Source: Allacma fusca
Lineage: Eukaryota > Arthropoda > Collembola > Symphypleona > Sminthuridae
Length of the DNA stretch: 64,000 nt
Direction of reading: 5' to 3'
Assembly (NCBI GenBank): GCA_947179485.1
Contig: OX359246.1
Location: 45,611,632 to 45,675,631, forward strand
How positions within the stretch are numbered: the first letter of the stretch is position 1; each line of letters starts with the position of its first letter. The translations under genes and the position numbers were made by a program. Positions 1 to 11,911 of the stretch are shown here, one piece after another. Under the pieces are notes generated by a model. The model was not told where the DNA came from, made no database searches, and saw nothing but the letters and a program-made list of their open reading frames with translations.

Positions 1-858
1 AATACAATAAAAATATGAGTAAATAAATTATTAGAAAATTCTGTGCGAAAAAATATTTTATTGGGCATTTACGATCTTTACTTTCCTTTTCCCAAATTTA
101 GGACATGCTGAAAGCTCGTGTCTTTCCCGGGTTCTGGATTTTTTCTCTTTTCTCTGTGAGGGAAACAAGAAACGAAAGTGGAAAGTTCTTTGGGAGGGTT
201 AGTTTTGTCGGTAAAATTTTACAATAAATATAAAGAAATTACACGGAACCTGTAATAATAAATCGACCCTGTGACATTTCCCAGTTTATGTAGTGTTATA
301 TTTTCTATAAAATTAACTCAAACCTGTTGTTCTAAAATACAGCTATGCAAATGTACATGATTCCTTCATCCCTCAACCATGAAATTGAATTTTTTCTATC
401 AAATAACAGTTTCAGTATTCCGCCTTGTATAGGACTGTCGTATACTAGATTGGTAGGAGCATATACATATGTACGGTATGGAATGATTGATTCCATACAG
501 TAATGGAATGATTGATAGATTGGCTAGCACTTATTTTATTTTGTTTAATTACTTATTTCATTGATTCTCACATGCGCAAGCATAACATATTTTTAAATAT
601 AAGTATATATTATCAGAGATGTAGATTTAAAAAGTAATATTTTTGATGTGGAAACGCAAGTGTGTATGTGGTCCGTGTTCAGGGACAGGGACTATTAAAG
701 CTTTTATTTTGACTCGCATAAGGCTGCTAAACCTTTCCTTTGAAGTGGTTTCTGTTTCATTTTCAGGTCCTATATTTTCAATATCTCATTTATGTATAAG
801 ATATCCGGAGTCGTCACATTATTGGACATGGGCATTTTATGGCACGATTTCTAATTTA
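1..858. other. Intergenic, nothing recognised
   Basis: AT-rich sequence with only short open frames. I see no splice-bounded coding exon, RNA gene or repeat with clear ends here. Confidence 0.5.
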
Positions 859-866
859 CAAAGAAC

Positions 867-1809
867 CAGGGACGGGATATCGGAAAAATACGGATTTAAA
901 TTCGGATTCGAATACTTTCTAGTTTCGATTTGAATTTTAATTATTTTTAATAATACTTAAAAATTAGAATTCCGATACGAATTCCAATATATTTGAATAC
1001 TTGCTGAATTTGAATTCCGATTCAAATACTTTTCGGATATTCGTATAAAAAATGGGAATTTATTCAAAAGAACAATTTAATCGCAAAAAAATAAGCGATA
1101 CATAACACATTAAGCGTTTTTGCATCTATACATTACCACGCAATCATTTAATATAAATTTAAGCGCAGAAAACACACGCTCAACTGAAATTTCAGTAACT
1201 AGAAAAGCAAGGATTGATCCAATAACATTTTTAAAAAATTCGGAGTAATCTGTTAACCTGTCTAACTACTTTTCCGGATAGATTTTTCTGACAGTATATA
1301 TTTTGCAAATCGATTTGTTTGATAACACATGGTAACTAAAATGCACTTCAACGGAATTAGTTTTACGCATCCCCATGATGAGAACAAAATTTAAGAAAGA
1401 AAAACTTGATTCACTTAATCTACGGCTATCTCATCGTATTTGTAGGAATTTTTACAAAACGGGCTATAAATCACTGCCCATTACCAACCATACACTTTTC
1501 GTTTACCAAACGTTCGTTACTTGCCCTTTGGGTTTTATAATTGCATGTGTGCATCTTTCAAAAAATTCCTATGAACATTTTCTCGCACGTGACAGTATAA
1601 AACCCAATGAAATCGATACTTTATTGGAATCGGAATTCTTAAAAAATATTCGAATACCGATTCGAATAACCTTGTTTTTATTCTAATCCAATTTCGGATA
1701 CAAATACCATGGTGAATTGTTTTCCGATTCTAATATCGATTCGGATACCCGAATTTTTTGAATATAATTCCGATTCTAATTCCGATTCGAATTCGAATTC
1801 CCGTCCCTG
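867..1809. mobile_element. Non-autonomous hAT-type DNA transposon
   Basis: The element begins CAGGGACGGG and ends CCCGTCCCTG, and is flanked on both sides by the identical 8-bp sequence CAAAGAAC (859-866 and 1810-1817). An 8-bp duplication with CAG...CTG ends is the hAT superfamily signature. Both subterminal regions (about 885-1050 and 1620-1800) are packed with degenerate copies of ATTCGAAT and ATTCCGAT motifs in both orientations, the kind of array hAT transposases bind. No transposase is encoded: the frames at 1375-1686 and 1709-1906 fall in the repeats and match nothing I know. At 943 bp it is a long MITE-like derivative. The perfect duplication argues for a fairly recent insertion. Confidence 0.88.
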
Positions 1810-1817
1810 CAAAGAAC

Positions 1818-2295
1818 AAATAGCTACAGAGCTTATTACAGGCTACAAGCATGCCAAAAAATTCACAACAAAATCTGGACGTCGATTTAATTCCTGGCTC
1901 CAATAAAAATCTTGTTAAGACATCCGTGGAATTAATGACCGCTGACTATGATATGTCACAGTGAAAAATCCTATTTTAAAAAGAAAAGCAAATGTTGTTC
2001 CTACTTATGAAAATAATCTGATCAATTTCCTTACAGCCCATGACCATTGTCATATGCAATTACACAGGCTTTAGGTTATTAGCTTAAAACTAATTACACT
2101 TAGATATGTATTTAAGTTTTGATCAGAAAACTCACAAAAAAACCGGTAACGTTGGTGAGAACCGTATGAAGTCTATGTTGATTGATTGATGTCATTCATA
2201 CATGTAAGTAATTCTGATGACGTAAAGTACGGAATCAATGATCACATCACAATTAGCTTTCGCATTGTTTGAAAAATGCAGGCTGCTGGTTACAG
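1818..2295. other. Intergenic, nothing recognised
   Basis: Noncoding spacer between the hAT element and the 3' end of the cuticle gene. No structure noted. Confidence 0.5.
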
Positions 2296-2357
2296 CGACT
2301 TTATTTTAGTTTATCGTCGTGTAAGCCTCTTAAAAATATATTTAGAGTAGGAATTCC

Positions 2358-2928
2358 TTAATGGTGTCCGTGACCATGTCCGTGTCCGTGTTGACCGGGA
2401 GTACGGTGAACGTTGGCACGGAATCCATTGTAGTCAGCTACGTAGGTCACGTGTCTCCAGCCACCATCAGCCTCACGGAGGGAATATTCTCCCTTGACAT
2501 TTTCTCCATCACGGACCTCGCTCTGTTGCTTCACGTCACCAGTGTAGTGGTCGTTGACTCCATATTGGAACTGGTATTTGGGGTGAGCCTATAAAAGTGT
2601 ATTTACAAGAAAATGTTGTAAAAACAATTCTCATGGAAAACATTTCTGGATGTTTTAAAATATGAAGAGAAACTTTGACACGTAAGTGTAGCTCAAAACT
2701 TACATAATAGTCCTGGACGTGTCCATGACCATGTCCGTGACCACCGTGTCCATGACCATGCTCAGCCAAAGCGAAAGCGACGCCCAAGAGGACGCAAACC
2801 TGTAAGAAATAAATTAAAATGAGATATTGGGTGAAATCAATTAAGAGCACAATATTTCGAAGAAATTGTAAACATTTTGTTAAGTGATAAAATAAAATAC
2901 GAACAATAGCAACTGGGAATCTTGACAT
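2358..2928 (-). CDS. RR-2 type chitin-binding cuticle protein (CPR family)
   Basis: Three exons on the minus strand: 2905-2928, 2704-2799 and 2358-2588, giving 116 residues. Exon 1 plus the start of exon 2 encode a classic signal peptide (first ~20 residues, ending AFALA). A His-Gly-rich linker follows. Exon 3 carries the chitin-binding Rebers-Riddiford domain of RR-2 type: Y-F-Y-V-D spacing, TGDVK, then [28 protein letters not shown]. The tail is another HGHGHGHH run. RR-2 proteins bind chitin and are typical of hard cuticle; His runs may bind metals or take part in cross-linking. The first intron requires a weak donor (GTTCGT) to keep frame. A possible poly(A) signal reads at 2300-2305. The frames on the plus strand here are shadows. 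Confidence 0.93.
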
Positions 2929-3023
2929 GTTGGATGAAAGGAGGTAGAAGTTAGATCTTCGTAGGTATTGTTGTGAGTGGAATGGGAATTGTATAACTGA
3001 TACTAAATTAAAACAAATTACGG

Positions 3024-3031
3024 CTTTTATA
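3024..3031 (-). promoter_or_regulatory. TATA box of the cuticle protein gene
   Basis: TATAAAAG on the minus strand, about 96 bp before the ATG at 2928. This spacing is the same as at the histone and protease genes in this window. Confidence 0.7.
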
Positions 3032-3039
3032 CTCAGGTT

Positions 3040-3780
3040 AGCTCAAATGTTACGGTCCTTCCCCACCACTTTTCCTTTCTGGCGTTAACAATAATTATGT
3101 AATAATCGCTACCAAACCTTCGATCTGATGCAGTTTATAAGTGGATTTACAGCAGATTTTTGTTTTCACTCCTCGTGCATTACTTTCGGTTTACATATGG
3201 TTTACTGCATGACTGTTACTGAAAGTGAAATCCTTAATGATTAAACTAAATACTTGCATTTTTAAAACATTGTGTACCACAAGTAATACGTGAATTCCTT
3301 ACTAATTAAGGACAAATTAAGGTATTTGGGGATTTTTGATTTAGTTTTTATAGAGTTTTGCCTTATAGTGCATATATATATATATTTGTAAGCATATATG
3401 AATGTTGGGTAAGATAACTGGATTTCATCTTCTAAATTACATATTTAAAGACTTAGAATTTTTAGACATCAAAATAGACCAGCGTAACGATCTTGATTTT
3501 TTAAACCGTGAATAAACGACTATTAGTTTTTGAAACCGTTTTCAGGTTGATATTGCATAAACGAAGCTTACGAAAATCGTTTGTGGATGACAGAAAAATT
3601 CTTCTCAAATTACGTCAGATATTTGCTGCAGTCGTATTTGTAGATATGCATATACTATATATTGTACAATCAGTTACTATTTACTGGCGTTACGCAGTTG
3701 ATCCTATTACCTTATAATTAATGGCATTACACTGTAAATGTGAGTTTGATTTTCCGGCTAAAGGATATCCAGGCGGTATT
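3040..3780. other. Intergenic, nothing recognised
   Basis: AT-rich spacer between the cuticle promoter and the Tc1-like element. It includes a short (TA)n run near 3370-3386. Confidence 0.5.
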
Positions 3781-3782
3781 TA

Positions 3783-5460
3783 CAGTGCTCGGCCAATAAT
3801 TTGCATTATAAACTTGTACAGATCGTCTTCGGTGGATAACTCCAACGGGACTTCTACTTATGTGTTGAAATTTTTAGAATTTACAAATAGAGGTATTAAG
3901 ACAAGATTGGTAAGGAAAAAGTATGGATTTAGTTGTTCATGTCAGTATAAAAAAATTTGAAAACAAAAAATTTGAGAATTCGGTGTGACAAAAGTTTGCA
4001 TTATGCGTAATGCATTCCAGCTCTGTCAGCACAATTCACGAAAAAAGAGCTGGGGATTAGATCTTACTGTTTGTATTTACAGTATAGAGTGTTGTAATCA
4101 AATTTGTTAAATAATTATGATATGGAAAAAAGTTTGAAGCCAGGATTGTACAGTTTTAAATGTCCGGTGGTACAATGACAATGCTTCTGTTAAAACACCT
4201 CAGAATTGTCACATGTGTCGGATCCAGCTGCTTAAACAGTGATTTTCAGGTGCAGGAGGTTCGAAACAATTGATCGCTGTCTCACACTGGCCGACCAGGG
4301 GTTACCAGCAAGAGAGTGGACGGTCAAATAATGAATACAGCCATAAAACACAGAAAGAGACCACCAAACCTGAACGCTAGATGCGTAAGAAGCAATGCCA
4401 AAGTCAGTATTAGGGACCGTACTGTAAGTCTAAGACTCAAGGAAGCCAAATACAATGGAAATACTGCCAGGAAAAAATCCGTGATCACCAAAACATATGT
4501 TGACAAAACAAGGTAGTAGGGGACGATTTTTTTCCAAATGTGTGAATAAGTTCTAGGTTAAATTTCACTGGTTTCCGGATTCCAAAATCTATATTTTTAG
4601 CACCAAAGGACAGTCAAGAGTGTGGAGAAGCCCAGGAGACTTATAACAGCCATGGTTCTACAAGTTTACCGTGAAACGCGGAGAATATAAACTTGCTTGA
4701 TACAACCTTAAATAAACCCTCCTACAAGTATTACCTTACCCCATGCTCATTTTTAGGGTTGTTGATGGTATGGGGCTGTTTTTCTGCCAGTGTCATTGGG
4801 AAACTTGTTGCCATTCAAACCACCATGAACAAGGAGATCCAACAGTCCATCCTTGAGAAAAATTTGAAGGAATCTTTGCAAGAGATTCAAAAATTTCAGG
4901 GAATTAATTTTTCAGTAGGACGAAGGACCCGAAGCGTACATTCAAATCTGTGCAACCATGGTTTCAGAAGAGCCACATATATGTTCTCCTGTGAATTACT
5001 GAATCGCCTGAAAAGAAACCCATTCAAAATTTTTGGGACGAGCTTGATCTTGGGCTAAGTGATGACCCCCATTTGGCCCGGAATAGTCGTGAGTTACTTC
5101 GGATTCTCAGGGAAGAGTGGTACAGTGTTCCACCAAAAAAGACGCGAAAACTAGTGTAGTTCGTCTCCAAAAAATTTCAGGAGCTTATTAAGGCCCGTGG
5201 TGGGGATACCCACTATTAAAACTAAAGGGTGATGTTAATAATGCAAATTTTTGTCACACCGAATTCTCAATTTTTTCGTTTTTAAATTATTTTATACTGA
5301 CATGAACAACAAAATCCCTTACTTTTTCCCTACCTATTTTCTCTTCACACCACTACTCATAAGTTCTAAAAATTTCAGCCCTTCAGTACACGTCCCGTTT
5401 AAGTTATCCACCGAAGACCATTTGTATGCACTTATAATGCAAATTTGTGGCCACCGAGTG
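3783..5460 (+). mobile_element. Tc1/mariner-type transposon, inactive copy with long inverted repeats
   Basis: The inverted repeats are about 222 bp (3783-4004 and 5239-5460) and diverged. The left end begins CAGTGCTCGGCC; the right end reads ...GGCCACCGAGTG. TA dinucleotides flank both ends (3781-3782, 5461-5462), as expected for Tc1/mariner insertion. The total of 1,678 bp and the long repeats recall the Minos-like branch of Tc1. The interior holds a broken transposase (separate entry). The two arms differ at many positions, so the copy is old. Confidence 0.85.
4316..5219 (+). pseudogene. Broken Tc1-like transposase
   Basis: Fragments in shifting frames resemble Tc1 transposase in the right order. 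A helix-turn-helix style stretch (RTVSLRLKEAKYNG, near 4410-4460) is followed by remains of the catalytic region, a VWGCFSASVIGKL block near 4768-4815, and a C-terminus with an EEW...P pattern and a final GDTHY stop at 5217-5219. The frames at 4316-4516 and 4693-5058 are the longest surviving pieces. Stops and frameshifts between them mean no functional enzyme is made. Confidence 0.75.
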
Positions 5461-5462
5461 TA

Positions 5463-5872
5463 TTTCTGATGGCTTTACTTTACATTAGCCCTTTTTGCTT
5501 TGAAAATCGGAAATGTAACAATGTACAGGACAAGTAAAAATTTTTAGTCATGATTATTTTATACATTTTTATAATATCCTCCATGAAATTGAACTATATA
5601 GGGTCATAGTTAATAAGAATTGCGGATCTCTGCCGGAGTAATACTCTTTGGCCTATTCACCCACTGAAATTATCCAAAACCACGTTTAGTTACTAACCTA
5701 AATTTTTAATTGATAGTCTAAAATACATTGGGTGGAGACACTTCAACGAGACTGGTATGTGATACAACCTTAAAAATGTTTACATTGAAAACTGTTGTGT
5801 TTGCTGTTCTCCCTGTTCCGTTCCCCAGGAATGCACTGGGGTTCTAATTCCGAGGTGTTAGACGGGATCAGA
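5463..5872. other. Intergenic, nothing recognised
   Basis: Noncoding spacer between the Tc1-like and hAT elements. No coding or repeat signal that I can support. Confidence 0.45.
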
Positions 5873-5880
5873 ATGTGTGG

Positions 5881-6719
5881 TAAAGGCGTGGCCCGCAGGA
5901 GATTTCCCAACCCAACCCGAGTCTTACCCACAAATACGTAACCCGAACCCGCCCGACCCGAAAGTCAACCTCTGAAACGTCGACCCGCCCCGACCCGACA
6001 GTATTTTTTTAGGCCCGCGCCAGACCGCAGCCCGCTGAGTTTCAGGTGACACAGCCCGACCCAGCTTGCGGGCCCCCGCGGGGCCCGCAATTGTTTAAGA
6101 ACTTAGTAAAACGCTGTCAGATTCGCTTCCCATCACAATGTTTAAACAAAAGTATAAACCGTAGAAACCGAAGAATAAATATTATTTAAGTTTTAAAAAA
6201 TTTTCAATATCTGTAGCTGGTTCGATTTTTAATTTGTGTTTGAAAATCCCTTCGCAGGAAACGTTAACTAATGGTAAGAATACTGCTCTAACAAATTTTA
6301 CATGCTTTTGATTTCAGAGCAGCAACTTCAAAACGTTACAAGTCACAGTCACACAATGATAAGCGAAGAACACGATGAATAGTAACAACCAACACTTACA
6401 AAGGCAGAAACGTGAGCAATCACAAACGGACGCAAACCATATAATTCTGAAAAAATCCTAAACGTCGGTGATTGAAATTTAAACGTTTTGCGGGCTGCTT
6501 GCGGGCCCAAGGTATATTTAAATCCTGCCCGAACCCGCCCGCAGCCCGCACTATGTGCATAAATTTCAACCCGACCTGCCCCGTTGAAATACAATAAAAA
6601 CCCAACCCGATCCGCAACTTGCAACACGACAAAGCATTAAACCCGAACCCGCCCATAACCCGCACGGGCGGGTCGGGCCGAGGCCCGACCCGAATTTTTA
6701 CCCGCGGGCCACGCCTTTA
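5881..6719. mobile_element. Non-autonomous hAT-type transposon with CCCGACCCG arrays
   Basis: Perfect 16-bp terminal inverted repeats TAAAGGCGTGGCCCGC (5881-5896) pair with their complement ending at 6719. The element is flanked by identical 8-bp copies of ATGTGTGG (5873-5880 and 6720-6727). Both ends carry GC-rich arrays of ACCCG, CCCGACCCG and CCCGCCC units (about 5890-6090 and 6480-6712), in sharp contrast to the AT-rich surroundings. The centre is AT-rich and noncoding. The duplication length places it in the hAT superfamily. It encodes no transposase and must depend on one elsewhere. The minus-strand frames at 6349-6665 are by-products of the repeat. Confidence 0.88.
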
Positions 6720-6727
6720 ATGTGTGG

Positions 6728-9290
6728 CAGCATAAATGCAGCCATACATCAGAAGTTACTTGACCTGCTTGGGACATGAAAAGGTAACAGTAGACGCGGG
6801 GACAGTATAAATATCCTTTTTGGATTTTGGGCGAATCTGCAGGGCTGCCAGATGTCCCCGCCCCCAACAAGCATGTTTGGTCAACAACCTTTTGAAAAAT
6901 CTGTTCAAATAACCAGATGTGTATCGCAGTGCCTCGACGTAGGAATGCATTCGAGTCTCAACAATTTCCCCGAGTAGAAAGTGGAAAGTATTCTTTAGAT
7001 GCGCAAGTTTTCGGAAAAACATTCTAAGGGGATATGGTCAATTGGTTGGATAAGACCCCGGGGCAGAGTGACTAAAAGATAATTTTTTTCAAAGGGGAAA
7101 TTTAAGTTCAGGAGCAAGTGACCAAGATACAGAAGAGAAAATGAAGAACTTTTCTTGAAGGTATATATTTCCACGGCGAGCTAGTAAATTTAATAGGCCT
7201 AATATTATCTTACTCCTAACTGAAATATTGCGCACGTCAAATATTGTGTGGCAGGGTCTGTGAATTTTAGTTTTTGATCTATTTGGATTGGAAACTGGAA
7301 AAGTCCTCCTTGTAGGGTCTATGGGGGACAATGTACAGAGATACCTAAGTAAATGTGAAAGCAAGTTTTATGATTTAAAATGTTTTTTCGGTGTTTCAAT
7401 ATATCCTTGCATCTTCATTTCCTGAGACCGGAATTTCTGACCTACGAATGTGATATCAGACTCAAATAAATCCCCTTGAATTGGCTACAGAAACATCGTT
7501 TTCAAATATTTGCCTGAACGACAGACCGTTCATGAAAAAAATGGCTCAGAAACTCTAATTCCCACAGCTCATGATGAATATCATATAGTATTTTGAGTCG
7601 TTCAGTGTCGTTGCATGTCCCTTATGAGGTATAGGCATAAACAAAGGATTTGAAACACCCGTACATGCGTTTGGAGGTACACTTGGTCCTTCCTTTGCAT
7701 GCGAGTAAAAATTCATTCAATTGTAGTAAAGCCCACATGAGATCCTTATTAATCTTCATTTACAACAAATCTATACCGGATGAAAGATGAAAATATCAAT
7801 GTTGTTTACCTCTGTCTTTAAAAATTATTTTATTACATCCTCCGCGGTCTGTAATCATCAGGTATAAAAATACTTCTTTTAGTAAAAAAGACTCTTTGGT
7901 CTAGTGTGACATATTTAAATATTGGATAGGTACATATGTATATAAATAAAATTTGAGGGCTACAAAGTTGTTTATAAATCCAGGAAACTAAAATTCAGAA
8001 ATAAATTATTGCAGAAGTGTTATTTTTCATCATAAGGGAACTTATTCTGTTTCAGGATCTTTATCCATCAATCTAAAATTGCATTTCCAATTGTCAATTT
8101 GCAAAGCATTTGATTGTGTATATCGCGAATAAGTTACTCTGGTCTACTGTAGGTTACTCTTGTTTGTTTTATTTTGTATCTTTTGTATTGTAATATTACT
8201 ATTGGTATTTGTACTTTATAGTTGCGTGTTGCGTTATAGCAAGTCTGGAAATACATAAAGAAACATAAAAGAGATACCTTATAGAGGGTTTGTATACATA
8301 AGAGTATTCGCATTAACAATTAAGCTTGCAGTTTTAAAATTTAAGCAACCCTTTAAAAATGGAACAGTATTCATAGAAATCTGATGTGACAAACTCAAAT
8401 ATCTGCGTTTTTACATAGATACAATAATAGAATATTAAGTCTATTAAGTATTTTTCCTGTCTATGATACGAAATGACTATACAATCGATGTTGTACTTGC
8501 GAATTCCATGCATGTACGATTGCATTTATTGTACTAGTTAAGCAGCTGCTTGCATTATGTGGTATTGTTATTTCCATGTTTACTGCTTTACTATTTACCA
8601 TGAATTTTTCTGGGGAATACCGACCTTTTACACAAAGTCCCGCATGCCTTCAAGTTGTTAGGTTTGATAATACAATTTAACTGATGCAATAAAAAGTAAT
8701 ACTGTAGTTAAACTACTACATGGCTCTTCATATATAGTGAGATTGAAAGTGCTGCACATTTATATAAACTTATACCTTTACCGAATCTTACCTATACATT
8801 TACCTTTAAAAAAGATTCCCTTTGGTTGTATCAACAGTGCATATTACACTGGTGCAGATTCATGTACTGCATAACAAATACCTGCATTAGACTGAAAATT
8901 AAATTTTCCATGATTTTGATTTTACGGGTTACAGAAATTGCATTGACATATCTACGTATATGATTCACCTAACTGCATGCTATATGCCGTTCTCACATTT
9001 ATAGGGAATACACACGCACGTCCCGTATGTACAATACTAACATTAAAATAAAGTTTATCAGAAGGGAAAAAGTAAAACAATCTCATCCTTCAGGTGTAGT
9101 AAGCCAGAATCCAGGCCAAAATTATACCGAGGCTGAACATTTTAATGTACAAAATTATTGGGACTGTATACATGTAATGATACAATCCTTAAAGACAGAA
9201 CTCCACGTAAGGTTAGTGAAATTATTTTTATTAATTTTGAAATTATAGATATGTCCTTTCTAACGTACTCGTACACGTCCTTTTAGTAAC
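6728..9290. other. Long intergenic stretch, no gene recognised
   Basis: About 2.5 kb of AT-rich sequence. The open frames here (7089-7364, 8134-8525, 9027-9248) are short, lack supporting splice sites and match no family I recognise. Confidence 0.45.
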
Positions 9291-9301
9291 TCAAAAACGA
9301 G

Positions 9302-9309
9302 TATAAATA
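9302..9309 (+). promoter_or_regulatory. TATA box of the serine protease gene
   Basis: TATAAATA lies 95 bp before the ATG at 9397, in the same position as in the histone promoters of this window. Confidence 0.7.
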
Positions 9310-9396
9310 CCAGAGTTCCAACTGAATGAGACAAGTCAGAATAAAATCATCGTTTGGAATTCTACATCCCGTTTTAAAAAATTAAAATTTCGAATT

Positions 9397-10725
9397 ATGA
9401 AGTTCGGTATCTTTCTGGCCCTTGTGGCTCTGGTAGTCGGTGAGTTTGCTAATTTTAATGATTTAATATGTAATTACAGTATACATAGTTTTTAGGGGGG
9501 TCGAAATATTAGGAGTTACGAAGTAGTAAATAGTAGTTGTTATGGGTGTGCTGTGTATATATGTTTTGCTCTTCTATAAGTATCTACTACTGATTATTCT
9601 CATGTAATTATGTATGTTTGTATACATTCCAGGACTTTCACTGGCAAAACCAAAGGAAGACAACTTGATGGAAGAATCTTCCGGGCAAGACCTACAGAAC
9701 ATGGATTCCCGCATTGTCGGAGGAGAGGTGAGTCCCAAGGACAAGTACCCTCATCAGGTATCCCTTCAAAAGTTCAAATTCCTCAAGGGCTGGCAACATT
9801 TCTGCAGTGGCTCTATAATTGGAGCCAGAAAGATAGTAACTGCTGCCCATTGCTTGAGAGATTACAATCGGAAGTGGTGGTGGACGTACCGTATTGTCGC
9901 TGGAGCTCACAATATTGCCCAGAAGGAAAGGACACAACAAATTGGTCGCTTTGGCCGAGTTTTGCTTCATCCGAATTATTCCAGGTAAAATCTTAGAAAT
10001 TTGAACGTTAAAACATTTTAACAAAATACAAATTGATTATGACTCAACATCCTTGTACTGTACTTAACTTTTAAAAATTATTGTTATGCTTTTTCAAATC
10101 CTTTGTCAGGTCGGCGCTAGACAACGATTTTGCTGTCGTGTACACCCGGAAACCATTGGAACTAAATCATTATGTCAACATCACCCAGCTTCCTACACCA
10201 GGCGCGATCCAAATGGGAAACTGCACTGCTTCTGGTTGGGGCGTCACAAATTCTGGTAGACCTTCAGTAGAGCTTCGCTATGTTAACATGAGCATCGTAA
10301 CTCCGATGCAATGCAAAGCCATCTACAATCAAATTTCGCCCTCTGTAATCACTGACAGCATGATGTGTGCTAAAGGAGGTCCAAACATCGAAGGATTATG
10401 TTTTGCAAGCATCTTTTCTCTAAACATTTATAATTCTTATACTTAAGAGCCTTACTGTAAAAAGGGCTGAAGTAACATAAAAAAAAATCTGTTGACGATG
10501 TTTAAGCATCTGGAAAATATTTTTTCTCGGTAATTATTATAATTAATGTAATATTCTGTTTTACTTTTTCAGGGCGACAGCGGTGGTCCTCTGATGTGCC
10601 GTGAAGTTCAAGGTCCAGTCATGAAGGGCATATCATCCTGGATCTATGACACATGTGGTTCAGCCACGTATCCCGCTGTTTTTGCTGACGTTTCTACTGC
10701 AAGACAATGGATTGATTCGGTTTAG
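9397..10725 (+). CDS. Secreted chymotrypsin-like serine protease (S1 family)
   Basis: Four exons: 9397-9439, 9633-9984, 10110-10404 and 10573-10725, giving 280 residues. A signal peptide (1-19) and short propeptide lead to the activation site DSR/IVGGE (cleavage after R41). The catalytic triad is present: H87 in TAAHC, D138 in DNDFAVV, S233 in GDSGGP. By alignment the S1-pocket position 189 (chymotrypsin numbering) is Gly, 216 is Ile and 226 is Ala, so trypsin-type Arg/Lys cleavage is unlikely; a chymotrypsin- or elastase-like preference is more plausible. Exon 3 can be joined in frame to GDSGG only by a GC-AG intron (donor GCAAGC at 10405). A likely digestive or extracellular enzyme. Poly(A) signal AATAAA at 10821. 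Confidence 0.9.
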
Positions 10726-11800
10726 GAATTGGATTTGGATTATGTATGTCCACATAGTGTCAATCTTTAAATGGTTACCTCAATGTCAAGTCCATTGGTT
10801 ATTCCCGGTTGAACTATTCCAATAAATAACCGTATTATGGTTAAATATATAATGCACGCTCATTTTGAAGCACAATTCATTGAATGATTGTAGGTTAAAG
10901 TAAGGGTAAGCTTGATTTGAATTGATCTCGCTAGAAAGATGAGTGAGCCGGATGGTATATGTGGTGATCCTGGAAAGCTTAAGTAAGTTTTGTTTTTCCA
11001 TCATTTTCTGAGCTGTCCATTTATGGACCACACTACAAGAAACAGCAAAGGGGGCAGGTGAATGCCAATGTTTTGACAGAAGTCCAATCGACTTTATAGT
11101 CACAAATCAGCATGGCCATCTGGGCTAGTAGCCGTTTTGCATCAAATATCCTCCTGATAGTTCATTTTTAATTTATTCATCTTTTAACTCTACCACTTCC
11201 CAAGACTTTTGACCTTCGGAATTGTACCCTTCTGTAGTAAACTAATTGGAGCAATACCAGTTTTAGGGACTATACACAAGGTCTCATGATTAAATATGCA
11301 CCCCCCACTTTTTTCTCAGGGAATGATATCCTATACATTTTTCCCTTCAATTTTTGAACCATTGTTTTCATACAAAAAGAAACACTTAAAAAGTTAAAAA
11401 TCCTCATTAAATTCGACATTTTATCGCCTGACGGTCTTTCCGAGTTAAGGCAAAACTCAGCTGAGAAATTTTAGGACAAGGGGAGGGAAGAAAAAGCTTT
11501 TGAGGGAAATCTTTTAATACCGGAATTTATTAGATTATTTTTCGGACATCATGCAGGCATTGCTAAAACATTTCTGCCAAAATAAAGACAATCTGTAAGT
11601 ACTTAAATTACTATAGCTGGGTGGGGGCGGGTTAAACGTGTAACGTATAAGGCCAGTCTATATTAAAGCTAAAAGCCTAAAATTAGTAAATCCAATAATG
11701 TTCAAGACTGAATATGACATTAGGGGCTTCCAGATCCGCTTCACCCCCTTTAAAACGACCTCCAGCAGCAGGAGATGCTGCTGGTTACTCCACTTCACAC
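10726..11800. other. Intergenic between protease and histone block
   Basis: Contains the protease 3' UTR to about 10840, then noncoding sequence. The minus-strand frame at 10786-11103 resembles nothing known and overlaps the protease 3' UTR. Confidence 0.5.
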
Positions 11801-11820
11801 AGTCTACTCTCACCTCCAAG

Positions 11821-11828
11821 TATAAATA
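11821..11828 (+). promoter_or_regulatory. TATA box of H2B copy 1
   Basis: TATAAATA, 91 bp before the ATG, followed by a TCATTCATTCC-like stretch near the expected transcription start that recurs in the H3 and second H2B leaders. Confidence 0.75.
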
Positions 11829-11911
11829 CAGGGTTAACATAACAACTCCCTCATTCATTCCAAACAACTCTACCGTAAAGCAAGTCGGAGCTATATCTAA
11901 ACAGTCTCACC

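Noticed and set aside
1709-1906. Possible small Ser/Asn-rich protein (NSDSNSDSNSNS)
   Set aside because: The repeats are the hAT subterminal ATTCGAAT/ATTCCGAT array read as codons.
6349-6870. Overlapping minus-strand frames of 77-92 codons
   Set aside because: They fall in the CCCGACCCG arrays and flank of the hAT element and resemble no protein family.
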